Shown: in pieces, positions 49,612-58,109 of the stretch | Layout of the letters: each line of letters begins with the position of its first letter | Position numbering within the stretch: position 1 is the first letter of the stretch | DNA from: HGM12587 sp045128635 | Lineage (GTDB): Bacteria; Bacillota; Clostridia; Lachnospirales; Lachnospiraceae | Assembly: GCA_045128635.1 (NCBI GenBank) | Contig: JBGVRS010000171.1 | Coordinates: 1 to 64,000 of the forward strand | Direction of reading: 5' to 3' | Length of the DNA stretch: 64,000 nucleotides | Position numbers and translations under genes: made by a program | The notes under the pieces: generated by a model | Database searches by the model: none | Seen by the model: the letters and a program-made list of their open reading frames with translations, nothing else | Told to the model about the DNA's origin: nothing

Positions 49612-49992
49612 TTATTCGTGAATTTCCAGCGGCAGTCCATCCGGATCTTTAAAGAAAGTCATGCGGTTCTGAGTAAATACATCAAAGCGAATCGGTTCCG
49701 TTTCGATTCCTCTTTCATTTAACCAGGCAACAGCTTCATCAATATCCTTTACTTTAAACGCCAAGTGACGAAGTCCCAGTGCTTCCGGATAATTTGGGCG
49801 TTTCGGCGCACTCGGATTTACAAAAATTTCAAGTTCCTGGTCTCCAAACTGTAAATCCAACTTGATATCTGCACGATCCTGACGATGATTTTCGCGTAAA
49901 ATCTTAAATCCTAGCTTTTTCACATAAAAATCAATAGTCTTTTCATAATCAGATGTGATGATTGCGATGTGATGCACGTGTTTTAATTTCAT
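49612..49992 (-). CDS. VOC superfamily (glyoxalase/bleomycin resistance-like) protein
   Basis: 126-residue single VOC domain protein with the paired beta-alpha-beta modules. Metal ligands are suggested by the first-strand His (HHIAIITSDYEKTIDFYV) and Glu (LEIFVNPSAP), then His in LGLRHLAFKVKDIDEAV and the final Glu in PDGLPLEIHE. The substrate is not known; relatives include lactoylglutathione lyase-like and GloA2-type proteins. The ATG at 49992 follows AGGGGGT; a longer frame begins at 50016. It lies 18 bp upstream of the FliB-like start. Confidence 0.88.
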   Translation of the reverse strand: MKLKHVHHIAIITSDYEKTIDFYVKKLGFKILRENHRQDRADIKLDLQFGDQELEIFVNPSAPKRPNYPEALGLRHLAFKVKDIDEAVAWLNERGIETEPIRFDVFTQNRMTFFKDPDGLPLEIHE

Positions 49993-50012
49993 AGCACTAC
50001 CCCCTATAAATT

Positions 50013-51368
50013 TCATAATCCACTTAAATCTATTTCAAAAATCTGGTTTTGCTCGATTTGTTTTACTTTGTAGAACATCGACATGTACCAAGGTAAATAA
50101 ATCGTTTCTTTTTCCTGTTCAATATTTCCTTTACAGAAAACATAAGCATTTCCAAATTTCCACTCTTCAATTTGAAAAATTTTATTCAACGCATGATGCT
50201 TTTTATAATCATTTCCAGATTTTACTTCAATCAGATCAACTTTCATTCCATTTTGTATTACAAAATCCAGTTCTCCGTTCTTTTTCGAGTCATAATAATG
50301 TAAAGAAAATCCATTGCATTTAATTGTTTGCGCTATTATATTTTCAAGAATACTTCCCAAGTTCACATCCAAATTACCTTGTAATATATCAAATTGAACA
50401 TTTTCCATACATGCAGCACATAACAGGCCTGTATCTCCCATAAAGAGTTTAAACAGATTATGTTTTTCATTTAACTGCAATGGCGGCTGTGGACAGACCA
50501 CATTATAACATGGCAAAGCGACTCCCGCATCTGCTAACCACGCAAAACTATTTTCGTATCTGTTTTGTTTTCCTTTCTTATCAATGGAAGATAGAATAAA
50601 TCTTCGATTCTTCTCATTCAACTGTGCCGGTATGCTATCAAAAATAGATTGGATTTTTATCTTGTCAGACTCTTTTGCATATTTCGCAATATCAAGACGA
50701 TATAATTCTAAAATTTCATTTTGATTAGCTACTACTTTTCCAATATCATGTGTTTCTACATATTTGGAAACAGCTTGTGGCATCCCTCCTACAACAATGT
50801 AGCTTAAAAATAATTTATTCAATGTATCATGAACAGAGTCTGTCACTTGTTTTCTTTGTTCAAAACACTCTTTTAAATATGCAATTGTATCCTTCTGTAC
50901 ACCATTCGCCCACAAATATTCTTCAAAATCCATGGGATACATTCGATAGATTTCTTCAAAACCTACCGGATATGATTTTACTTCTTTGTATCTGACACCA
51001 AGTAAAGAACCTGTCTCAATATAATCAAAACGGCCATCTTCTACCAAAAATTTAATTGCGGTTCTTGCATTTGGGCATTCCTGAATCTCGTCTAATAAGA
51101 CCAGAGTTTCCCCTGCCTCCATTGGAGACTGCACATAAGCAGTCAGGTTCGTAATAATTGTCTGAGCATCTAAAGCCCCCGAAAAAATCTGTGTTGCCTT
51201 CTCATCAAGCAGGAAGTTAATTTCAATAAAATATTTATAGTGCTCTTTTGCAAATTCTCGTACAATTGTTGTTTTTCCAATCTGCCTTGCTCCAAGAATA
51301 CACAATGCTTTTTTATGTTCTTCTGCCTTCCACTCTAACAATCTGTCATAAGCTTTCCTTTTGAGCAT
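50013..51368 (-). CDS. AAA_14/DUF4143 family ATPase
   Basis: 451-residue ATPase of the widespread AAA_14 plus DUF4143 family. Walker A is in CILGARQIGKTTIVREF (about residues 26-34), Walker B in LVLLDEIQECPNA, and a sensor-like Ser in YIETGSLLGV. The C-terminal DUF4143 part has a restriction-endonuclease-like core: ENIIAQTIKCNGFSLHYYDS then GELDFVIQNG and VDLIEVKSG. The biological role of the family is unclear; it is often strain-variable. The ATG at 51368 follows GGAGG; an upstream in-frame start at 51398 is less likely. Four 32-bp direct repeats lie across its promoter, which suggests special regulation. Confidence 0.88.
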   Translation of the reverse strand: MLKRKAYDRLLEWKAEEHKKALCILGARQIGKTTIVREFAKEHYKYFIEINFLLDEKATQIFSGALDAQTIITNLTAYVQSPMEAGETLVLLDEIQECPNARTAIKFLVEDGRFDYIETGSLLGVRYKEVKSYPVGFEEIYRMYPMDFEEYLWANGVQKDTIAYLKECFEQRKQVTDSVHDTLNKLFLSYIVVGGMPQAVSKYVETHDIGKVVANQNEILELYRLDIAKYAKESDKIKIQSIFDSIPAQLNEKNRRFILSSIDKKGKQNRYENSFAWLADAGVALPCYNVVCPQPPLQLNEKHNLFKLFMGDTGLLCAACMENVQFDILQGNLDVNLGSILENIIAQTIKCNGFSLHYYDSKKNGELDFVIQNGMKVDLIEVKSGNDYKKHHALNKIFQIEEWKFGNAYVFCKGNIEQEKETIYLPWYMSMFYKVKQIEQNQIFEIDLSGL

Positions 51369-51396
51369 CCCGATACCTCCTGCGTTCTTTATATGC

Positions 51397-51425
51397 ATTG
51401 TAACCTTTTTCTTTATTTTTTACAA
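51397..51425 (-). promoter_or_regulatory. Predicted promoter of the AAA_14/DUF4143 gene
   Basis: Minus-strand -35 TTGTAA (opposite 51420-51425), 17-bp spacer, -10 TACAAT (opposite 51397-51402), overlapping the first 32-bp repeat unit. Confidence 0.55.
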
Positions 51426-51525
51426 CATTTTGTCACCTTTTTCTTTGTTTTTCACCGCATTTTGTTACTTTTTTCTCTATATTTTCAAATCAATTGTTAC
51501 TTTTTTCTTCAATATTGTATATTTT
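51398..51525. repeat. Four imperfect 32-bp direct repeats between the AAA_14 gene and cutC
   Basis: Four contiguous units start at 51398, 51430, 51462 and 51494. Each begins TTGTNAC(C/T)TTTTTCT and continues T-rich to the next unit. The 32-bp period is about three helical turns, so the conserved TTGTNAC cores face one side of the helix. The array spans the AAA_14 promoter and ends at the cutC promoter. Confidence 0.85.
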
Positions 51526-51542
51526 TGTAAAAGTGATACAAT
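51515..51542 (+). promoter_or_regulatory. Predicted cutC promoter
   Basis: -35 TTGTAT (51515-51520), 16-bp spacer, -10 TACAAT (51537-51542). It begins inside the last 32-bp repeat unit. Confidence 0.5.
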
Positions 51543-51572
51543 ACAAGTAATTTATTTAAAGGGAGACTAACT

Positions 51573-52334
51573 ATGATTTTAGAAGTATGTGTTGACTCTG
51601 TAGAATCCGCCGTGAATGCCGAAACAGGCGGTGCAGACAGACTTGAATTATGCAGTGATTTAATCGTTGGGGGAATTACACCTTCCCTTGCTTTATATGA
51701 AAGAATTCGCGAAAAAGTGAACCTTCCAATCCATGTACTGCTGCGTCCGCGTTTTGGTGACTTTTTATACAGCGAAGAAGAAATGGAAGTGTTACTTCGT
51801 CAGGCAAAACTATTTTCTGAAGCAGGTGCTGACAATCTTGTCATCGGATGTTTAACAGCGGATGGACGACTGGATCTAGAATCTCTGAAACGCATCAAAG
51901 ACGTCGCTGGCGATACACCAGTAAATCTTCACCGTGCATTTGATATGTGCCGCGACTTGGACGAAGCATTGGAAGATGCAAAAAAACTCAGTGTTGCTTC
52001 TATCTTAACCTCTGGTGGTCACGCTTCTGCTAAAGAGGGTGCAAAGGTATTAGATGCGTTAAAGAAAAATGCCGGGGATATCGACATTATGGCAGGAGCC
52101 GGAATGAATGCACAGAATATTAAATTTATGCTGAATACCACCTCATTAACCTCTTTCCATATGTCTGGCAAAAAGACATTAGAAAGCAGAATGGAATATC
52201 GCAATCCGAATGTCAGCATGGGACTTCCATCCCTTTCTGAATACGAAATCATTCAGACAGATGTACAGGAAGTTCGCGCTGCAAAACTTGTGATGAATAT
52301 GCTAAATCCTGCAATCTTTTTAATCAGAAAATAG
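51573..52334 (+). CDS. cutC: CutC family protein (copper homeostasis protein homologue)
   Basis: 253-residue TIM-barrel protein of the CutC family. Conserved blocks are LEVCVDSVESAVNAETGGAD, RLELCSDLIVGGITPS, VLLRPRFGDFLYSEEE and VNLHRAFDMCRDLDEAL, then the glycine-rich ILTSGGHASAKEG and IMAGAGMNAQNI. CutC has been linked to copper tolerance, but its biochemical activity is uncertain. GGGAG precedes the ATG. It is divergent from the AAA_14 gene and convergent with plsY. Confidence 0.94.
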   Translation: MILEVCVDSVESAVNAETGGADRLELCSDLIVGGITPSLALYERIREKVNLPIHVLLRPRFGDFLYSEEEMEVLLRQAKLFSEAGADNLVIGCLTADGRLDLESLKRIKDVAGDTPVNLHRAFDMCRDLDEALEDAKKLSVASILTSGGHASAKEGAKVLDALKKNAGDIDIMAGAGMNAQNIKFMLNTTSLTSFHMSGKKTLESRMEYRNPNVSMGLPSLSEYEIIQTDVQEVRAAKLVMNMLNPAIFLIRK

Positions 52335-52344
52335 CAACAACAAA

Positions 52345-52364
52345 GGAGGCAGCTTGCTGCTTCC
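52345..52364. terminator. Hairpin between cutC and plsY
   Basis: Short near-perfect inverted repeat GGAGGCAGCTTGCTGCTTCC with one G-U pair, between convergent stop codons. The flanks are only modestly T-rich, so it is a weak terminator candidate. Confidence 0.5.
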
Positions 52365-52377
52365 TAACTACTTATCT

Positions 52378-53034
52378 TTATTCACTTTTTAGAACTTCTT
52401 CAAAACATTCATTTTCTTCGCTTTGCAGTTCTTCGCATTTCGCATTAAATTCTCTTACGCGGATTTCTTTGCCTTCTTTTGCATTTATAAAATTCTCTTT
52501 ATGTTTATAAATGATCAGACCTCCAACGGCTGCTACGCCGCCAAATACACTGATACTCTTTACCTTCAGAAACAACCATGCCGTAAATAATATCATCGCA
52601 GAAACAGGACCATAGTAACCTGTGTCTGTCACAACCATAATAATAATCGCAACGAGTAACAGTCCCAGCAGTACTCGTATATCATAAGCCAGCATCATTC
52701 CTGCGAAAGTCGCAACACCCTTTCCGCCCCGGAAATTTAAATAGGCTGGAAAAATATGCCCAATCACAGAAAAGCATCCTGCTGCCAATCCGGCAAATAC
52801 AAACTTCGGAAACAAAGCTTTCGCAATCTTAATCGCAATGTAAGCTTTTAATACATCAAAAATCATGACCGCAATACCATAAGCTTTTCCAAACACAAGC
52901 ATCGTATTCGTAGCACCCAAATTTCCAGTTCCGTTTTCACGTAAATCTTTATTTTTCAGTTTTGAAATCAGCGCGGCCGGACTCAATTGTCCGATACCAT
53001 AACCAATTGCAGCACTTAACAGCATTTCTGTCAT
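52378..53034 (-). CDS. plsY: Glycerol-3-phosphate acyltransferase PlsY
   Basis: Integral membrane enzyme that transfers the acyl group from acyl-phosphate to glycerol-3-phosphate, the first step of phospholipid synthesis. The 218-residue product shows the conserved DLRENGTGNLGATNTMLVFG (family motif 1), FPAYLNFRGGKGVATFAG (glycine-rich motif 2) and about five helices. In comparison with typical PlsY, the N-terminal helix carries SPAALISKLKNKDLR. An acidic tail of about 30 residues extends beyond the last helix. GGGAAGATAA precedes the ATG. Confidence 0.92.
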   Translation of the reverse strand: MTEMLLSAAIGYGIGQLSPAALISKLKNKDLRENGTGNLGATNTMLVFGKAYGIAVMIFDVLKAYIAIKIAKALFPKFVFAGLAAGCFSVIGHIFPAYLNFRGGKGVATFAGMMLAYDIRVLLGLLLVAIIIMVVTDTGYYGPVSAMILFTAWLFLKVKSISVFGGVAAVGGLIIYKHKENFINAKEGKEIRVREFNAKCEELQSEENECFEEVLKSE

Positions 53035-53188
53035 TTATCTTCCCCCACATGTTTTCCTTATAACAGCATACAATATGTTACTCATTTGTCTAAAATTTAA
53101 TATTTGTATTACACAATTCTGTTTCGTATGGCAACATATTTTATGCTAGAAGTCTGCCACCTCCTATCAACTCCACAAAATATCGTCT

Positions 53189-54142
53189 CTAATCACGATT
53201 TTCTAATAATTTGTATAATAATTCCATCATTTCCTGATATTTTTCAGATTTTGCACCCGGATTACGTTTCAACTGATTCATAGCACGTAAAAACTGTTTG
53301 TTAGATTTTTCTATAATCTGTTTACGATGCATTTCCAGCTTTTCCAAAATTTCCTGCTTATCCGGAAGACTATCATATTCCGAAAGCTGCAGATGTCCTT
53401 TCAACTGATTAATGCGTTCTTCACTCTTCCAGCGAAGTCTCTCCACATTATATATCATGTGCTCTTTGGCGCTCAGCTTCATATCACGAAGATCGTCCAT
53501 ATCCGGCACCGGCGTAAATGCTACAATTGCATCAAATCTTCGTTCCAGACGTTTTACAGTCTCATTGTTCTCCGATAATGACTCAAGAACTTCTCGCAGA
53601 TCCATCGCCTCATTAAAGGATGTTGTTGTGTCATATGCAAATATCGCCATAAGTGCAAAAGCAAAAGCTTCACATAAAAATGAAGGTACCTGCATCAGAA
53701 GATTTTCTACTGGCACATGAATTACCCGAACCAGCAACACTGAGAACGCACCCCAGAACAAAGAGACAAACAGGCAGATATGTCCATGGTAATTTAACGG
53801 CATATCACTATAATCCCAGTACTTTACTTTAAATAATCTCTCCATAACAGTTCCGGTAACCAGTTCAAATAAAGTAGCCGTTAGTGCTCCCAGCACATAA
53901 ATGGCTATTGTATTTTCCCTCACCTGAATCGTCGCCAGTAAAATGGTAATTGCTGCAAACCCATATATCGGGATTACCGGTCCGCGAAGAAATCCACGAT
54001 TAACAAATTCCCATTTTTTATTCTTCCATGCTCTTTTTACCGATACAAACAAACACTCCCAAATCCAGCCCAGAATACAATACCAAAAGAAAAATAATAT
54101 CCATTGTGTTAATGAATAACTGTACGTAATTGCTTCTCCCAT
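53189..54142 (-). CDS. CmpB-type putative ABC transporter permease (PF06541-like membrane protein)
   Basis: 317-residue protein with five to six helices in the first two thirds (QWILFFFWYCILGWIWECLF; PIYGFAAITILLATIQV; LGALTATLFELVTGTVMERL) and a soluble, coiled C-terminal tail (about 195-317). The WILFFFWYCILGWIWE start and the FELVTGTVMERLFKVKYWDY block are characteristic of the CmpB/type IV putative ABC permease family common in Clostridia. No ATPase partner gene is adjacent, and transport activity is unproven. It is divergent from the P-type ATPase gene across a 220-bp gap. Confidence 0.85.
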   Translation of the reverse strand: MGEAITYSYSLTQWILFFFWYCILGWIWECLFVSVKRAWKNKKWEFVNRGFLRGPVIPIYGFAAITILLATIQVRENTIAIYVLGALTATLFELVTGTVMERLFKVKYWDYSDMPLNYHGHICLFVSLFWGAFSVLLVRVIHVPVENLLMQVPSFLCEAFAFALMAIFAYDTTTSFNEAMDLREVLESLSENNETVKRLERRFDAIVAFTPVPDMDDLRDMKLSAKEHMIYNVERLRWKSEERINQLKGHLQLSEYDSLPDKQEILEKLEMHRKQIIEKSNKQFLRAMNQLKRNPGAKSEKYQEMMELLYKLLENRD

Positions 54143-54363
54143 ACCAGCCTCCGAAAATATTTTTAACTAATTATAGAAAAAGATTGGGGGAAATCAATGG
54201 ATTTTACCCTTTTTTAATGAATGGGCCAAAGATTTTAGATTTTCCACAATTCCTTAAAAAAGTATTAAAAATCTTCTAAATGGGAAAAATCTGTCATGAA
54301 ATCTGATATGATGTGCATATACTGCCAGATGGTAGAAAATGTAATAAAACACAGGAGGAGTTT

Positions 54364-56976
54364 ATGATGTTATTCCATTTTGAGCCCCTCGATACTGTAA
54401 TACAGGAGCTGGAGTCTCACCCCTCTGCGGGACTTTCGTCTGCACAGATTCCTGAAAAACTTTCACAGTTCGGGGAAAACAAATTAACAGAAAAGAAGAA
54501 AAAAACAAATTTTCAACGTTTCCTTGATCAGTTTAAGGATGTGATGATCTTAATCTTGCTAGTCGCAGCTGCAATTTCTTTTGTCATTGCCATCATTGAA
54601 GGAAATCCAAAGGAATTTTTTGAACCTGTACTGATCTTACTGATTGTTATTATTAACGCAATTATGGGTGTGGTTCAGGAAAGCAAGGCCGAGAAAGCAC
54701 TGGATGCCCTAAAGAGCATGTCTGCTCCACATGCCAGAGTCATTCGTGATGGTAAGGAGCAACTCATTAATGCTGACCAGTTGGTACCTGGTGATATCAT
54801 TCATCTGGAAGCCGGAGATTTTGTTCCTGCAGATGCCAGACTCATTTCCAGCAGCAGCTTAAAGAGCGAAGAAGCTGCCCTTACCGGAGAATCTGTTCCA
54901 TCCGAAAAAGATGCATCTGCACAGGTGGAAGCACAGTCACCTCTTGGCGACCGTACAAATATGGTGTTCTCAGGATGTTCGATTACTTATGGTACTGCTG
55001 CCGCTATTGTAACTGCCACAGGTATGGACACTGAAATGGGTAAAATTGCAAACCTCTTAGACAGTGAAGAAGAAACGCAGACTCCACTGCAGCAGAAGCT
55101 TGCCCAGCTTGGTAAATACTTAGGCTTCCTTGCGATTGCAGCCTGCGGTGTTATTTTTGTCGTTGGTATCTTAAATGGAATTCCAACCATGGAAATCTTT
55201 ATGACTGCTGTATCTCTTGCCGTATCTGCAATTCCGGAAGGGTTACCGGCAATCGTTACCATCGTTCTTTCCATCGGTGTACAGCGCATGGCTAAGAAAA
55301 ATGCAATTATCCGCAGACTTCCAGCCGTAGAAACATTGGGAAGTGCCTCTGTCATCTGTTCTGATAAAACCGGAACTTTAACACAAAACCGCATGACTTT
55401 GGTAAAAGCATATCTTGATGGCGCTGATAATACAGAAGATATTACCGATGCAAATTCTGAAAATGTACGCAAACTTTTATTATATGGAACACTTTGTTCC
55501 GATGGCTCCGTCGTTTTCGAAGACGGCATGGAAAAACACCTTGGCGACCCGACAGAAACCTCTATCGTATATGCTGCACACAGAAACGGTATGGAAAAAG
55601 AGGAAGTTCAAAAATGTTATCCAAGGCTTTCCTGTATTCCGTTTGACTCAGATAGAAAGTTAATGACAACCATCAACGAAATTGATGGAAAATACATCGC
55701 CATTGTCAAAGGTGCATTTGATGTGATGGCAGACAGATGTATCAAAGGAGATTTAACTGCTGCCGCAAAAATCAATGACGAAATGAGCCAGAATGCGCTT
55801 CGTGTACTGGCAATCGGCTATAAAGAATTAAAGAACATACCAGAAGTTCCAACCAGTGAAGAACTGGAATGCGACCTTACTTTCATGGGACTGGTCGGCA
55901 TGATTGATCCGCCACGTGAAGAAGTAAAAGATGCTGTTGCAACATGTAAAGCTGCGGGAATCAAACCGGTCATGATCACCGGTGACCATATCGTAACCGC
56001 TACTGCCATTGCCAAAGCACTTGGCATCTGGGTGGAAGGCGACTTGTCAATCACCGGTGCAGAGCTAGATAACATGACCGACACAGAGCTTGATGCACAG
56101 GTTGGAAAGATTTCCGTTTATGCCCGTGTATCACCGGAAAACAAGATTCGAATTGTCAAGGCATGGCAAAGAGCCAGTCAGGTGGTTGCAATGACCGGAG
56201 ATGGTGTAAATGACGCCCCGGCCTTAAAAGCCGCCGATATCGGATGTGCCATGGGTATCACCGGTACAGACGTAGCAAAAGGCGCTGCCGACATGACATT
56301 AACCGATGATAACTTTACAACCATCGTTTCTGCTGTTCGTGAAGGTCGAAGCATCTATGCAAATATTAAGAAGACCGTTGGCTTCTTACTTGGAACCAAT
56401 ATTGGTGAAGTAGTATCCGTATTTACTGCCATGCTGTTATGGCATAAATCGCCATTCCTCTCCATGCAGTTACTCTGGTTAAACCTCGTCACTGACAGTT
56501 TGCCAGCCATTGCACTTGGTATGGAACCAATTGAAGATGATATTATGGACGAAAAACCAAAGCCAAAGGACGAAGGACTTTTCGCACACGGATTTGGTAT
56601 TCAGATCGTGTTGCAAGGCATTATGTTTGGCGTATTAACTCTCATTGCATTTAAAATGGGCGAAAATGCAACGGGCCAGCTTGCCGGAGGACAGACCATG
56701 GCATTTATGGTGCTTGCCCTTTCACAGGTCATCCACAGCTTTAATATGCGTTCCAGCCATTCCTTATTCAAAACCGGTATTTTTACAAACAAGAAATTAA
56801 ACGGTGCTGCAGCCATTTCTATTTTACTGGTACTTGTGGTTCTCTTCACACCGCTGTCCATTCCGTTTGGACTGATTACACTTCCAGTGAATTTATATGC
56901 AAAAGGATTAATCTTAGTATTTATTCCAGTAGTTGTGATGGAACTTGCAAAAGCATTCAAGCTTGCAAAACATTAA
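54364..56976 (+). CDS. Calcium-type P-type cation-transporting ATPase
   Basis: 870-residue P2-type ATPase of the SERCA/PMR1-like group. The phosphorylation motif is SDKTGTLTQNRMT, the dephosphorylation motif LTGES, and the hinge MTGDGVNDAPALKAADIG. Transport-site residues match Ca2+/Mn2+ pumps: PEGLPAIVTIVLSIG in helix 4 and LNLVTDSLPAIALG (Asn and Asp) in helix 6. About ten helices are visible. Two ATG codons (54364, 54367) follow AGGAGG. The gene likely exports Ca2+ from the cytoplasm. It is divergent from the CmpB-type gene and 38 bp upstream of the double-Nudix gene. Confidence 0.93.
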   Translation: MMLFHFEPLDTVIQELESHPSAGLSSAQIPEKLSQFGENKLTEKKKKTNFQRFLDQFKDVMILILLVAAAISFVIAIIEGNPKEFFEPVLILLIVIINAIMGVVQESKAEKALDALKSMSAPHARVIRDGKEQLINADQLVPGDIIHLEAGDFVPADARLISSSSLKSEEAALTGESVPSEKDASAQVEAQSPLGDRTNMVFSGCSITYGTAAAIVTATGMDTEMGKIANLLDSEEETQTPLQQKLAQLGKYLGFLAIAACGVIFVVGILNGIPTMEIFMTAVSLAVSAIPEGLPAIVTIVLSIGVQRMAKKNAIIRRLPAVETLGSASVICSDKTGTLTQNRMTLVKAYLDGADNTEDITDANSENVRKLLLYGTLCSDGSVVFEDGMEKHLGDPTETSIVYAAHRNGMEKEEVQKCYPRLSCIPFDSDRKLMTTINEIDGKYIAIVKGAFDVMADRCIKGDLTAAAKINDEMSQNALRVLAIGYKELKNIPEVPTSEELECDLTFMGLVGMIDPPREEVKDAVATCKAAGIKPVMITGDHIVTATAIAKALGIWVEGDLSITGAELDNMTDTELDAQVGKISVYARVSPENKIRIVKAWQRASQVVAMTGDGVNDAPALKAADIGCAMGITGTDVAKGAADMTLTDDNFTTIVSAVREGRSIYANIKKTVGFLLGTNIGEVVSVFTAMLLWHKSPFLSMQLLWLNLVTDSLPAIALGMEPIEDDIMDEKPKPKDEGLFAHGFGIQIVLQGIMFGVLTLIAFKMGENATGQLAGGQTMAFMVLALSQVIHSFNMRSSHSLFKTGIFTNKKLNGAAAISILLVLVVLFTPLSIPFGLITLPVNLYAKGLILVFIPVVVMELAKAFKLAKH

Positions 56977-57014
56977 ATCTGAGGTACAATGTTGCCTAGG
57001 GAGGGGCAATACCT

Positions 57015-58037
57015 ATGAAAATGCGAATGAGCACTTTATGCTACATTGAAAAGGATAACAAATATTTGATGCTTCACCGGGTGGTAAAGAAAAATGATGT
57101 AAATAAAGATAAATGGATTGGTGTCGGAGGCCACTTCGAATATGGGGAAAGTCCTGAAGACTGCGTCCTTCGTGAAGTGAAAGAAGAAACCGGCTACACC
57201 CTAACTTCTTATCAATATCGCGGACTGGTGACCTTTGTCTTTGCAGATGTAGAAATGGAATATATGTCTCTTTTTACCGCTGATGGATTTGAAGGAGAGC
57301 CGATCCCATGCAATGAAGGTATTCTTGAGTGGGTAGATATCGATGATGTCTGGAAACTGAATCTGTGGGAAGGTGATAAGATTTTTTTCCGCTTATTAGA
57401 TGATAATATTCCTTTCTTTTCCTTAAAGCTTGTTTATAATTTGCAGGGACAACTAGAATCTGCCACGCTCAACGGAAAACCAATGGAAATGTTTGATGTC
57501 ATCGACGAAAATGGAAACAAGACCGGTTCCATCAAAGAACGTGGTGTTGTTCACAGAGAAGGAACTCTTCACGCAACTGCTCACATTTGGATTGCCAGAG
57601 AAAATGAAAAGAGCGGCTATGACATTCTTTTGCAGAAACGCAGTTCTATCAAAGATTCTCACCCGGGCTGCTATGATATTTCTTCGGCCGGACACATTTG
57701 TGCCGGAGACTCTGTTTTGGAATCCGCTCTTCGAGAGCTTCATGAAGAACTTGGTATTGATGCCAAATCAGAACATTTAAAGGAATTTGGTATTCAGTAT
57801 AAAAACTATGAAGGCGAGTTTTATGGAAAACCATTTAAGGATCATCAGAGAAGTATTTTATACTTATACTCAGAACCATTAGACGAAAAAGACCTTGTCT
57901 TACAAGAATCTGAAATTGAATCTGTCATTTGGATGGATTATCTGGAAGCACTGCAGGCAATTCGTGAAAATACGATAAAACACTGTATCTATGAAGAAGA
58001 GTTCTGCAAGCTTGGAAAAGCCTTAGGAATTTTGTAA
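57015..58037 (+). CDS. Double Nudix-domain hydrolase
   Basis: 340-residue fusion of two Nudix domains. The first (about residues 1-150) resembles MutT/8-oxo-dGTP diphosphatases: GGHFEYGESPEDCVLREVKE then ETGY, a complete Nudix box. The second (about 155-340) resembles the isopentenyl-diphosphate isomerase-like Nudix branch: AGHICAGDSVLESALRELHE then ELGI, where the first Glu of the box is Asp. EIESVIWMDYLEAL lies near the C terminus. Substrates are unknown; such fusions may combine pool sanitation with another diphosphatase. AGGGAGGGG precedes the start. Confidence 0.9.
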   Translation: MKMRMSTLCYIEKDNKYLMLHRVVKKNDVNKDKWIGVGGHFEYGESPEDCVLREVKEETGYTLTSYQYRGLVTFVFADVEMEYMSLFTADGFEGEPIPCNEGILEWVDIDDVWKLNLWEGDKIFFRLLDDNIPFFSLKLVYNLQGQLESATLNGKPMEMFDVIDENGNKTGSIKERGVVHREGTLHATAHIWIARENEKSGYDILLQKRSSIKDSHPGCYDISSAGHICAGDSVLESALRELHEELGIDAKSEHLKEFGIQYKNYEGEFYGKPFKDHQRSILYLYSEPLDEKDLVLQESEIESVIWMDYLEALQAIRENTIKHCIYEEEFCKLGKALGIL

Positions 58038-58044
58038 AATTATG

Positions 58045-58090
58045 AGCCTTGCTCATGACTTTGATTTTAATCATAGTTATGAGTAAGGCT
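58045..58090. terminator. Terminator between the double-Nudix gene and the FtsH-like gene
   Basis: Long hairpin with outer arms AGCCTTGCTCAT (58045-58056) and ATGAGTAAGGCT (58079-58090), one G-U pair, and further imperfect pairing inside. It is followed on the plus strand by TTTTTTC. It ends the Nudix transcript and lies 20 bp beyond the stop of the convergent gene. Confidence 0.8.
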
Positions 58091-58109
58091 TTTTTTCATT
58101 TACTATATT

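Noticed and set aside
51398..51525. Possible short CRISPR array
   Set aside because: Units are 32 bp and contiguous with no unique spacers, and there are no cas genes. It is a tandem promoter repeat.
54143..54363. Gap upstream of the P-type ATPase gene as a riboswitch (for example the manganese yybP-ykoY element)
   Set aside because: I found no matching conserved loops or terminator hairpin. Only a TATGAT -10-like element near 54307 with a poor -35 is visible.
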